64,000 nt of DNA from NCBI GenBank assembly GCA_014871385.1, contig CM026426.1:79031566-79095565 (forward strand), in the 5' to 3' direction. This DNA comes from Ceratodon purpureus. Taxonomy: Eukaryota; Streptophyta; Bryopsida; Pseudoditrichales; Ditrichaceae. The notes under the pieces are model-generated. The model was not told the DNA's origin and did no database searches. It saw only the letters and a list, made by a program, of their open reading frames with translations. Within the stretch, counting starts at the first letter, position 1. The number at the start of each line of letters is the position of its first letter. The position numbers and the translations under genes were made by a program. Positions 12,230 through 23,817 of the stretch are shown one piece after another.

Positions 12230-14916
12230 CTATGGCGTTGGATCCACTGGAATAGCCCGGGATTCTTCCAATCTCCTCTGTTCCTTCCTGGTATAGCGAT
12301 GCTGAATGCAGCAATACCACCATTGGTATTGTTGAACAATCACGCTAGTGCGAGCAGCTGTCCCTCTATGTTGTGTGTGACCTTGCGTTGCTGCTTTTGC
12401 TGCATGATGCGACTTTTCCATACCTTGACAAGACCAGACTGACAAACTGCCGTAGATTGCAATGAACCATGGCCCATGCTTCACGAGTACATGTTGCACA
12501 CAGAAACATAAGAATGTAGGAGTTAGCACCATGCCATGCCTAGCTAAGTAGTGAACAGAGCCTCAAGTACCATCGTAACTCCATTGCAGCTTCCTATATT
12601 AATGACGCCAAAGCACATGTTGATCAACATATAGAACAGTCTCTTACGATATAGTGGGTAACATGGGTTTCTCCAAATGCTGCAAGGAAGGCCTTCCCAA
12701 AAGCATCCATCTTCGCCCTACAAGAGTCACACTGTCCCTGCGTCAGCACAAGTCCTGTGAGATAGGACTGTAAATCCTCCAGTGCCTTCCAAACCCGCCA
12801 TCAATTTTTTCGAGCTTGCCCCCCTTTGAGGTTGTTGAATTCTGACATGCACACTTCTTTCCACACCTTGTCATACGTGGACCATGTGCTTAGACGGAAC
12901 AACCTCGCAGCCACCTTTCCACTCAAACTAGGCTTCATGACAACATTTGCATTCTTTCCAGACCTCATCTTATCCTGATTCAGCTGGCAGTTGCCCCCCT
13001 CCACCTCAATCGCTGACAAAGTCTTCTCAATGGAATCCATAGCCTCTGCTCTCCTCCTCGCATCTTCCATATTCCAGATGAACATGAAATGAAGGTGCAA
13101 GATTTTCTCAATAATACAAACCTGGGCATGGAGGGTACATATATGAGTGTGAGACAACGGAATGGGCAGAATGGGCAGAATAGGCTTCCACTCAATATCG
13201 ACGGGCTTCGGTGGGATCCTCGAAGCAAAAAGCCCCCCTTGCGAGTTACCCTTGCCCTGTATCTTGAATTCCCTTGCTGTTGCTGCGCTGTTGCAAGATT
13301 TTGATACCTCATAGATCTGCTCACAATAGATGCACGTCATCTTGCATGTGGGACCGTGCTGAAGCCCATACATGCACTTAATCGTTTTCATATCAACGGC
13401 TAGGTGCCACTCCACACTAAAACTGCCAACTCCCTCCACCACAAGTTGTTGGCCCGCCATGTGTGCTGTAATCAACTCAGAGAACCTAGTCTTCTCAAAT
13501 GCCCACTTCAGCACATCATAAGACTCTTTTCCTACTTGGAAACATCCTATGGGCCATATCTCTTGTTCGGATTGTACAGAGAAGTATCTCTCATGGTCTT
13601 TCTGGATGCTAGGATTAAGGCTCGATTCATCAAGGTCAGACTCACTCTCCCGAATTTCTTCCCCTGTAGAACCTCTGCTTCATCAAGCTTCAGCACGAAG
13701 ATCAGTGGACCGCCATTGCACTCTGCACAACATGAACATATTATACACCTCAGTCACAGCTCACCTTGTATCTAGTACACTACGATCATAACATAAGCGC
13801 TTACGTTTGACTAAGTCCGATCATGCATACGAATGGAAAGTTACCTTCCATTGTCATTTCGTAGAATAAAACCATTGACCGTTGCACAACTTCCAACTCA
13901 ACGAATAGACTGTTTTTGCTATCGAGAACAACCTCCTTTGCTGCTGTGACCACCTTTCCACCCACCCGCACTTCTGGGATTGTGCGGCGTCTGTCAATAT
14001 GGTAATAGTCCCCGATGAACTGTGGGAGCTTCAAGTTCATTTCTTTTCTCAACGACCCTAGTCGATGTGGCGTCGGAAAAATAACAAATTTTATACCTGG
14101 TGCTACCATTCCAACGCGAGTCTTCACCATCCTCTATATCGCATCGTAACCTCTCACCGTCACTCCAGCGCTGTCGCATGCATCCAACATGCTATCAGAA
14201 CCTATGCTATCCCCGATCTGCCTAATAACATCTTTTACTACACTTGCCTTTGCTTGGGACATCCTGGGCTGCTCCACCATTGCGGCCGCTTCGGCTGGCC
14301 TGAGGATACTGGCCAAGCATGCCGCCGTCTTCGCTTGCGTCGTAGAATCACCGGCCAGTCTCTTCTTACTACCGGCCACCTTGTTAGTGCTCCGAATTGC
14401 CGCCACGACTGCCGGCTGGAGCATGGCTCTCATAAGGGCCCTCTGTCGCTTGGCATGGCCGCTACGGCCTGCAAGATCGGCCAAGCTCTTCATCGATTTC
14501 TTGTGCATCCTCTGGCGGAATCCACGGGGAGTTCGAACCATGGAACGCAGCTTCTCCTCTAACTTTTGGTACTCCAGTTTGCATCTCTGCAGCTCAGTAT
14601 CCATAGGCTCAACTTTCTCACGATGATCCACATCATTCGCATGGGTGCGGTGCTCGCTGCGGGCTAGATTTCCACTAAGCTTTTCACATCTTGCTTCGAG
14701 CCTTTCCACGTCCAGGCAAAGGTTTCTTCGGTCTATCCCATCTTGGGCTGCTCCATCTAACGTGATGCTGGCCTCGAATTCAAGCCGCATGCATAAATTC
14801 CGAAGATGTTGAATCTGTCCCTCATACTCCGCGACCAGACCCTGCAACGTCGAGACTCGTGACTCCAATTCCTGTACACTACCCCGTGTTTTCAAGCGTT
14901 TTGTATAACCAAGCAT
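12230..14916 (-). pseudogene. DDE-like transposase of an unnamed family (multi-exon relic)
   Basis: Exon 1 runs from ATG 14916 to 13845 (donor GTAACT) with a long N-terminal coiled coil (ELESRVSTLQG onward), then FPTPHRLGSLRKEMN. Exon 2 starts at 13722 after GCAG and runs to 12648 (donor GTAAGA). It holds VLKLDEAEV (candidate first Asp), EWHLAVDMKTIKCMYG (candidate second Asp), the zinc-type pair CIYCEQ, and LSHTHICTLHAQVCIIEKIL. Exon 3 (about 12520-12230) holds GSLSVWSCQGMEKSHHAAK (candidate late Glu) and HTQHRGT. This order, Asp-Asp/CxxC-Glu with EKSH, fits an RNase H-like transposase. I recall similar unclassified proteins in lower plants and animals but cannot name the family. The copy is decayed: in-frame TAG at 14136-14134, TGA at 12803-12801 and a one-base shift near 13610. 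The splice phases otherwise agree. Confidence 0.6.
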
Positions 14917-16511
14917 CCCATTTTCACCTTCACAGAGGAACTCTAAATAATCTTTTGTGCTCCTAAAAGACGGAGGTTCTCAGTTCTAGGATCGATAGGC
15001 CATATGCGTTCATCTACCCACAGATCAATATTACTTTCACCCCGTGTTCTCCTCAGTGGAAAACTACTTCTCAACGCCTGGGTATTTAGTGACTTTCTTC
15101 TTTGGATTAGTGGTGCACACTTGCTTGGCAATTTAATCTGCGGAACATACGAACTACATGTGTTTCGGACATTAGAGAGAGCCATGCTGCAGCACTAGAC
15201 GTTGCTCACAACGGAACGGTTAATTTTTCTAATCAGCAGATCTAGAATCAGACACACGCACACCCGCCAAAACATTCACTTTGGCGCCAGAGAATGCAAC
15301 GAGACAGTTCTACCGCCCTTTTCGGAGACCCCCTTCCCGCCTGAAACTGCCTAGCTGGTCTTTAGAATACTTATTTTTCTTGGGTAGAACTGAACCAGAA
15401 ACAATAGTTTGCGTAAACAGTGCGGGGCACACAAAGCTCAAAACCATATTCTAGTTCCTTGGTTTTGGGTACAGTTCGTTGACCTTGGAATTTTATATAG
15501 TATCAATCACTGCACACGTTGGGTGACTCCGATTTTATAATGTGGAAACCTCGAGGCATGGTTGGTACACCATAGCCTTCTCATGATCGATCCTCACTGC
15601 CCGAGCCTTGCTGGCTGCTTGCCCACTTCGAAAATTGTATAGAGATTACCCTGCCCCTTAGGCTCTTGCAGGGCCTCTCACAGACTCAAAATAATCTCTA
15701 ATGACTGACGACCGAGATCCGCCGCATCTCCTCTAACCTAAAACGGGTTGGGTGGACGGGGATGGGTCCACCTCTTGAGACCTGGGCTGGGCGGCAGGGC
15801 CGGGACAGCTGGGCAATTGGCGCGGGCCGTGATAGTTGTTCAATTGGCGCCGGGTTGACTCATTCCTCCAGCGGGCCATCCTGGCGGTCATTTTGCGGGC
15901 AGCCCCCGCCCCAACTTTCTATTCTTTTGGAGCTCGAGGCAATGAACGGGGAGTACCGGCATTTAGTTACAACCTAGCCGGTTGAAATTGAGAATTGCCG
16001 AATTGATTTCAAAATCTTAGGAAAATATCCGATCATTTTAAGGGAAAATTGGAGAATATTCTCCATTTTCTAAACGCGTAGCCGATTTTTTTTTCCAAAA
16101 TCCGGTTGGTTTCTAACAATGTCGGATAATATCCGATTAAGCCAAAAAACTCCCCGGACTGTGGCTCGAGGGGAGTCGATAACGTGACGCGATATTTTGG
16201 TCCTCACCAAAATAGAAATCCACACCTCCGAACTTACTTCATTCCAACCCCCATTGGAGATCTAGCGAATGAAACATCCAACGAAAAAATCCCTATCCAT
16301 CAAAATAATCACAGCAGATAGAGCAATTGGATGAATAGGGGATGAACCCCTTCACAATAATCTGAGTCGCGCTGTATTCCGACGCATGTGCGGATATTAG
16401 CTCAGACGCGAAATGTACTCCATCGCCATCGCATGTGCACTCCTGTAATCTCTAGCGGTTTTTGCAGTGCCGAGATAGTGGAGTGTTGTGCTAGTAAGCG
16501 AACCCGAAGCG
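14917..16511. other. Intergenic region upstream of the DUF1218 gene
   Basis: No further coding exon is supported. Present are a G-rich stretch (15745-15910, many GGG runs), a perfect 14-bp palindrome GGAGAATATTCTCC at 16051-16064 about 450 bp before the DUF1218 start, and repeated ATATCCGAT-like words around it. Any promoter function is unproven. Confidence 0.4.
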
Positions 16512-17990
16512 ATGGCGAGAGTATCGAAGCCTCTCGTGGGCATCGCCTTCTTCTGCGACATTCTAGCGTTCGGGCTTGCATGTGGCGCCGTAGCCAGGCG
16601 CAGTAGGGTGAGTTGGTGACTTTTGGGTCCGGGAAGTGTGATCTGAAGTTGGGGGTTCGAGGGCTACATGCCAGCATGTTGCGTTTTAAGTTGGTGCTTT
16701 TTTGTAGTTGAAGTGTGTGGAGGTGTGGATGGTGTGTAGTGAGAAATATGTTTCGGGGGATGAAGGAACCGGGGGTGACAGTGATGTCGACTGGGATTGT
16801 GGTCATCGAGGATGTGTAGAGATCATTCATATTGGCTGAAATGCCATTTTGTTTAGTGAGTTTCTTGTGCTCTTGAGGAATACAGGAGAGAGAATTACGG
16901 GTTTTGTACAGTGTAATGAGTCTCCGAGTGGATCGACTTGTTAGATGGGACGGATTTCGATGAATAGTTAACATTGTGTTGAATATCATACTAAAAGGTA
17001 ACAAGGTCGACAATGTTCTCTTCGTTTGAAGGTCTTAAGTCGAAGAGCAGTGTGTTCAATTCTCTGCATCCTCTAGGTGTTAGCAAATCATGAGAGGGTT
17101 TACCAGGGCATCTGGACTGAGAATTGAATTTCTGTTTTGGCTAAGAAAATGGCCCGATCTGGGAAGTGATTCTACGACTGCAGTGTGATTGCCCACCGTA
17201 GAGAAATGAACAAGCTGATTACAAACGGGATTTGGATCATGAATTTGATGTTTGTTTCTGCAGGCGGCACCGTATTATGCTGAACCCGGATATCTCACCT
17301 GTGGGTACACGTCAGACGCTTCAACTGGGCTAGCGGCAACGGCTTTTGTCTTCCTTCTTTTCGGCCAGGTGTTGATTACCGCTGCTACAAGCTGCGTCTG
17401 CTGCGGAAAAACTCATTATACCCCCGGTTTTGGACGAATTTGTTCAATTTTACTTCTTTTGATATCCTGGTACGTCACTTCTGAGACCGTGAATGGCCCC
17501 ATAGTGTTCGTGCATGTTTTTGAAATCCATTTCAGACGATGAAGAAAGAAAGTAGGATGAATTAAAGACCTCAACCATCTCAATTGTTGAGTTGTGCTTG
17601 TTGTGGTTTTCTGGGGTTTCTCTAGCTTGTGGACATACATTTGACGTTGACGTTGTTTGTTTCAGGGTTTCCTTTGCCATCGCTGAGATACATCTACTTA
17701 CCGGTTCGGTCGTTAACAATATCAAGACTCAAGGGCAAGTGGACATAGGAGTTACAACTCAGGATGAGGTCAACTGTGCACAAGCGAAGAAGTTCATCTT
17801 TGCTGTTGGTGCTGCCTTCACCTTCTTGACAACGGCTTTCAGTCTTGTGTACTACTTCATGCAAGCTGGGGCTGAGAGCAAAGACCAGCAATGGAATTCT
17901 TACCGCGGCGAAGCTGATGGATACTATCGTCAATCTGACCCTTACACTGCGCATGACGGCCCCCATGTTGGCATGACGGCTTACAACTAA
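16512..17990 (+). CDS. DUF1218 / MWL-type four-helix membrane protein
   Basis: Three exons join in phase: 16512-16607 (donor GTGAGT), 17264-17469 (acceptor CTGCAG, donor GTACGT) and 17666-17990 (acceptor TTTCAG), giving 208 residues and a TAA stop. The start is the ATG of MARVSKPLVGIAFFCDILAF, which opens directly into the first hydrophobic helix. Three more follow: LAATAFVFLLFGQVLITAAT, ICSILLLLISWVSFAIAEIH and FIFAVGAAFTFLTTAFSLVY. Paired cysteines (YLTCGYTS, SCVCCGK) and the AIAE..LL.GSV signature are typical of plant DUF1218 proteins, which include the Modifying Wall Lignin proteins; the usual length is 170-220 residues. The tail is polar and Tyr/Gln-rich. A role in cell-wall or secretory-membrane processes is family knowledge. 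No stop or frameshift is present, so this is the best candidate for a live host gene here. Confidence 0.92.
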
Positions 17991-20989
17991 GGCCCTCTGT
18001 ATTTTTCCGAAGAGTTTAAGCACGACACTGATTCCACAGGCCGTTCTTCATATACTGGGAATATTTGCGCTGGAACGTCGTCTGACTAAGTCTTCTAATA
18101 TTTCAAAGCCTGTTTCTCGCAATACTGAGGATAACAAGGATAGGTTCCTGGGCATACAACAGGGTTTCAGCCATTTGGAGAAGTTTCTGAACCTAATGAA
18201 GAACATGCGAGACTAGGGGTAGAGCATGAGCTTCGGAGGAGAGTACTTGGTCAGATCCATCCCATGTCGGCAGAAGAGTATTTCGATAACTGTAACGGGC
18301 TTACCGTATCCACGGTATCCACTGTTACAGGTGCAAAGGCTCAGACTGACTTTCTTTCGTAATGACCAGGAGTGTGTTTCTATTGAGTTCTTAGACGTAG
18401 GCTTGAAAAGTTTTTGTAGACGGCAGGTTTTCTGTTATTGTTTTGGAGGCTGTATTATGGAACTAAGGGCTGGTTTAGACTACGATGGAGAAGTCCACCA
18501 GTTATGGGAAAAGAGGCGTTTGTGAAATAATGCAACTCTTCACGAGAAGGTGCTTACACTAGGTGAAGTCAACTATGGTGGTGAAATTTTTCATGGATGA
18601 TAAAATGACATGGCCGCCTATATGGCAGCACTTTTTGGACTTAGGCTTCTTTGGAAGAGGAGTTTCTTGTCCGGTCTCTTGAGGCTGGACAAGAGTACTC
18701 CGGAGAAGCCCAAGTGAATAATAAATTATCTTTGAAACCAGATTTGGACCGTAGATTCTACCATCAAGATTTGAATTGTACACCTTGTGCTTGCCAAGAT
18801 ATGCATCTTCGGCTTGCAGTCCACCTCCACCTTTTCCTTCATTCCCTACCTTCTTAAAATTGTATTCATGCACTTCCCACTCTCGCTCTACATGCTGTAG
18901 TTCTTTTTTCAAAGCCATTTTAAAGGCTTAGAGCTTATTTTTTGGGCTTTTTATCATGTTTTCAAAGACAAGAGCATGTAAGGTACTAATGGTATTGTTG
19001 TTATTTATTAGATGTTGATACATGGGCCAAAATTGACAATTGGCAATTTGGCAATTTTAATTATCTTTTCAATAAAATTGAATATTATATTACCAAGGGA
19101 TGTTTTTTAATTATGGAAAGTGAAAATCAACCAAAAACATTATTATTTTTCCACATAATTTGAAAATGAAATAATTTTGAAGTCTAGTCAAATTGTCAAT
19201 ACATACGCATATTCTTTTTTTATGAACACAATTCTTATTTAAATCTTTTAACACAATGTGAATGTAGAGAATTATGGTTTTTTAATAGAAAAAACTTCAC
19301 CATTTGGTGAGTTTCTCTTCACCGGTACACTTCTCCGGTGGGCTTGTCCGCAAAGCTTCTCCTTTAGGTGTTTAAACTACAACCAATCAAGACTCCTTCT
19401 ATAATATTTTATTGCCTTTAATTTTTCTCCGGCACATCTATTATTTGCTTCATATAACCATGTCTTGGCCAAGCATTCTTGACCAACCGAAAGCCTTCTC
19501 CACTGTAGTGTAAACCGGCCCTAAGACAATATTATCAGACGGCGTAAATTCTGTGGACCTCAGCAAGCCGTCCATTTGTAAAACCATTTCTTTGATTTAA
19601 AGTCTCGCATTTAACACCTAACTGCCTAAGCATGCCTTTTTGGCTTAATGTAAAAATTTCATCCATATTTTCTCATTTGTCATGCGCTTTTTGTGGTGTG
19701 ATTTTTTTATAGAATTTTCTATGGGAATTTAGCTTCATGTATGTGTGATTTGATCAAAAGGGAAATGATTTTCTAAAAAACTATACCTCATTTTGTATTG
19801 TAGTGTTTCATTGAAAAGATGTGCCGGAGAATAATTTTGGTCACTCATAGATTGGCTCATAGATTTTGGTCACTCATAGATTTTTTTATAAATTTTGAAA
19901 CATAAAATAAAAATTTATTTTCTAATTCAATTACAAATAAGACATTGATAATAAGTGGATGAAATTTGTTGTGATGGGTTATAATGTAATACTTTAGATG
20001 TGGTGATTTTTGGAGATTTTTTGGATGCTTGATTTTAATAGTTTTTTTCTTCAAGAACACTTTTAGACCAAAATTAAATGTCACTCATAGATTGGCTCCA
20101 AACAACCTGGTTTTCAATTGATAACCAACGTCAAGAAACGGGTATGACAAACAAAAACAAACGGATATGAGATAGATTATGACATGTGGTGTAATGAAAA
20201 ACTACAAATCATCAATCCATTTACAGATGACAATACACCTTAACATCCATTACGTGAGACCATGACTCTGCTGATTGTTGAGAATTTAGCTTCCCAATAG
20301 ACTTTTTAAGAATATTGGCCAACACCCTTGGTGCGGTTTCTGTCACATCAAGGGTTGAGAAGCTAATGTGAGCTACAGGAAGGACTTCAAGGATTGGATT
20401 TAAGAAAATATATTATACTCCATACCAAGTGAAACATTAGAAAACCAGGTGTCGACATGAGAACCACATAAACCCACTTCGGAGGAATAATCTATCGAGC
20501 ATGCTGGTCCATTGTCGCAGAATAATCTGTCGAGGCATGCAGAAAGATCAAATAACATATCCTTTCGGCATGTGAAATTGATCAACCACCAAATTGTGGG
20601 ATGGTTTCAGCGCAAGTGCATGCCAAGTCAATTGCAGACTTGTAAAACTGACAGATAGCACAAGCTCCCTGTGATTCTGCGAGATGGCTTGCATTCTGAA
20701 AAGTGGAAGCCATCTCACAACACAATCGCCGAAGTACCCGCTTCTTCTCATCTTTGCAATTTCATGAGGTAGCGGCATCTCCATTCTATCCCTAAAAGAA
20801 TTATTCATGCCGAGTCTATCAGAAGAAACATAAACCAATTCAGTCTGCCCAAAACGACGGAGCATAATAAATTTCCTTTCCAGCACATGATCATCATAAG
20901 CTTTCATGGCGACTGCGGCGACAGATAACCAAAATTGCAATAGTGATTGGCTCAACACAACATGAAACCGGTTACCCGTTACGTAGTAG
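17991..20989. other. Non-coding, AT-rich, no gene recognised
   Basis: Short frames at 18226-18525 (plus) and 18559-18918 (minus) lack recognisable domains. The words CACTCATAGATTGGCTC and CACTCATAGATT recur at about 19841, 19872 and 20083, a small local repeat. A minus-strand frame at 20548-21033 is open for 161 codons but resembles nothing I know and runs into a foldback repeat. Confidence 0.4.
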
Positions 20990-21116
20990 GTAATCGTTTC
21001 TGTGTAGCTGGTTATCGATCGTGAACCGGCCACATCAGGTAGGGTGAGCCCGTAGGGCGAACCCAGCCTGATGTGGACGGATCACGGTCGATGACCGGCT
21101 GCACAGAAACGGTTAC
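20990..21116. repeat. Foldback repeat, 50-bp arms
   Basis: Arms 20990-21039 and 21067-21116 are inverted copies, 43 of 50 identical, around a 27-bp spacer that itself is nearly palindromic (GGGTGAGCCC GTA GGGCGAACCC). Five of the seven arm differences are T in the left arm against C in the right. It is probably a small non-autonomous foldback/MITE relic. A diverged relative lies at 21927-22131. Confidence 0.75.
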
Positions 21117-21219
21117 CAGACATAATCGGTCGACACCTTCTATCGAGCCGGCCGATCGGCATTTGATTTTAAAGTGTGGCGTGCGGCCTGCCAAAGTCAG
21201 CATTTCATGAAATCTGTAA

Positions 21220-21337
21220 GTGCGCGCTTGTCAATTTGAGCGTCGGGTTTGAAGATTCAACCTTTGCCTTGGAACATTCAGTCTCTGTGAGTGCGCGCTT
21301 GTCAATCTGAGGTGTGCGGCGCGCTTGTCAATCTGAG
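21220..21337 (+). repeat. Three copies of a 21-bp word
   Basis: GTGCGCGCTTGTCAATYTGAG occurs at 21220-21240 and 21291-21311, with a variant ending at 21337. Spacing is irregular and no coding function is apparent. Confidence 0.7.
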
Positions 21338-21926
21338 CACCGAAGGCTGAATGTTTGCCGAATTTGCAGATTCAAAGATTCAGTTTATTTAGAGGGAGAG
21401 GTGTGGTGGGCAGAGGCAAGCGCGCACTCAGTCAAGGAACATTCAGCCTTCGCCTTGGAGGCTGGAGGGTGGAGCTTCAGAGAGTCTAGAGAAGTGAAAC
21501 GCTTCAACCTTCGATCAGAGATATTGAAGAAATTTGAGCATATGCACACGCATGATTACCGATCTAGAATCACGCCCTGCGCACATTTACTTAGAGCATA
21601 TGCACACATTATCCTATTTCCAACCGAGAAATCAAAGCTTTTTAACATCATGTAACGATGGGGATGTTGAGACAGGGCAACGATGTCGCTTCTGAGTCAT
21701 GCAAAATGAAGAAATGAGTTGCATGAATGTGTTTACAATCAGCAAGTTACCACATGAATTTCACATTACTTTCTAATGACGGTGTCCATACAAATGCTAA
21801 TATGAGATCGTGTGAATTGAGAATCTATTTGTTTACACGATGGTCTGAGTATTGAATTGTGAGCTGCTTTCGTCTTGGTAGTGCTGCGATCGGGATGGTG
21901 TCCATTGATTTGAATGCGGATAGTCG

Positions 21927-22131
21927 CGGTCAATGACTGGCTCCAAGAAATGGTTACCGGACGTATGGCAACGAGCACCCTTGTCAATTTCAGCTTTTCA
22001 TAATCGGTTCCAGAGGCTCGGTTATCAATTGAGAATGGTGCTCCTAATAACCAATGAAATAATGACACATAGGCGAGACAGAAGGCAAGGCCGGTTATGT
22101 CTGGTAATCGTTTTGGTTGGACCGGTTAACG
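21927..22131. repeat. Degenerate inverted repeat related to 20990-21116
   Basis: The left arm (about 21927-21967, GACTGGCTCCAAGAAATGGT) and right arm (about 22094-22131) are imperfect inverted copies with the same core (AAACGGTTACCAGACATAA-like) as the foldback at 20990-21116. The interior is longer, suggesting an older or larger member of the family. Confidence 0.5.
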
Positions 22132-23817
22132 CTTGTGAACAGCTCGCATCTTTTGCGCGCTCAGACTACAGCTTTGCCCAAAAAAAGCGGACGGTTCACA
22201 AGCAATAATTGGTAGAACCAAAACATTTACCTAATACATAATATCTCTTATATTTCCATGTGTAAAGCACACACATGGCTCACGCTAGTCAATGTCCATA
22301 TTTTTAGCCTTTCACCGTCCTTGAACGTTGGTTTTTTAGTACACATATAGAACTCCGCTTTGTTCGATGCCAAGTTCATGATTGTATTGTTTCGAATAGT
22401 TTAGTCAGCACTCTACCTAGATTGTGAGCATATGTCATGTTCAAGGTTACCAGGTCCTTGTTACAACGGCCTGTGTAAGTACTGCAAGTGGCCACAGACA
22501 ATGAGTGAATACAGAGCGCTAGAATCATGAATGTTGTGAAGAGCATGATATTATTGTAATAATTCATGGTATTAAAATGATGAATGGTTTGCGAGTTCAT
22601 TATTAGAAAACCAAATACATGTTGAAATAGTTCATTTTGGTTCTGTGGTTGGTGGCAAGGATATAAAACACAAGACTTTCATGCTTTGAAAATGGTGATA
22701 ACCTCGCCAATATTCTTAGAGTTGGCTCTTACAGGAAATTCAGCTGCACATCGACCTGCGTTATGTCGTGCTTCTATCAAAGATCGATGTCCAACTGAAT
22801 CTCTTGTAAGATCACAATTTCTTTTCATACTTATCCATTTTTCATTCCATCTGGAACACAACAACGCTTTCAAATTGACCTTCACTAAATCTGCCATCCA
22901 GCAAGGGTAGGTATGAACGTAAGGACGCAGAAAATGGAGCGGAGAATCAAAAAGATGGATAGCACAACCCAAAACAAAGACCACAGAACTTAAGAGAACG
23001 GAGGTTTACAATTACTGAGTATCATATGCCATCCAACTTTACAATCTTTCAGTATCATCTGACAAGAGTGACGCATCACGACACTGGTAGCCAGCCTTTA
23101 TATTACTGGCGAATTTTCGCCTATATCTTACCCGTGTACCCTGTTGGCGACTGATACATGGGATTTGAAAGGGTTATCGGCCGGGTAGGGAGCCTGAACG
23201 GGTATCGGGCGGGTGGGGTGGGGCCAGCTGAACAAGCTCCCCGTCACATCGGGTGTCGTTTTCCCCACCTCCACCTTCCCCATGAGCGCCACCCCACTGT
23301 GTCACCCACCGTGGCTGTCGCCTCCTTCTCCCCCCTTTTGCCCACAATCGCCAGCACCTCCTTGTTATTTTTGCACCTTCATCAGTTGTTCATCGCCTGC
23401 ATTTGGCACTTCCCTTGTTTTCTGGATCGCCATTGTGTGAGAGACTATTGTGAGGGGGGGCCAGTTTCTGCTCGCGCAGCTTGGAGTCCTGGAGAGTTGT
23501 TAATGTGGGAAGATGTGTAGCGTTTGCATTGGGGTGTCGGGGTTCTCCCTTGAGCCTTTCCGTAGTTGGAAAATTTGCCGAGGCATTGCTGGATCTCGCA
23601 GTCTCAATGACGGCTAGGGGGGGGGGGGGAATTGGCCGATGCCATTGTGCACAGACTTGGGCGATAAATGGAGCTCGGGGCCAGGGAAGTTCTTGCATCA
23701 ATTGTGTCTGCATTTCTTTAGTTCGCAATTGGCTTTGTGCTTGGTGTCTCCGTGTTTCGCTTTGCAATTGCTTGTTTCTCCTTTTGCTGTCTCTTTGGGT
23801 TTTGGGTTTCTGTGTCG
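22132..23817. other. Region upstream of the hAT transposase
   Basis: No certain gene. A minus frame at 22679-22984 (101 codons) is unrecognised. At 23160-23240 there are many GGG and GGGG runs (GGGCGGGTGGGGTGGGG) of quadruplex-forming type, and a run of 13 G at 23617-23629. G-rich repeats of this kind are common near plant hAT ends, so the left end of the hAT element may lie near 23160, but I found no matching right-end terminal repeat. Confidence 0.35.

Noticed and set aside
20548-21033. 161-codon minus-strand frame
   Set aside because: Runs into the foldback repeat and matches no family I know; kept only as a note in the region entry.
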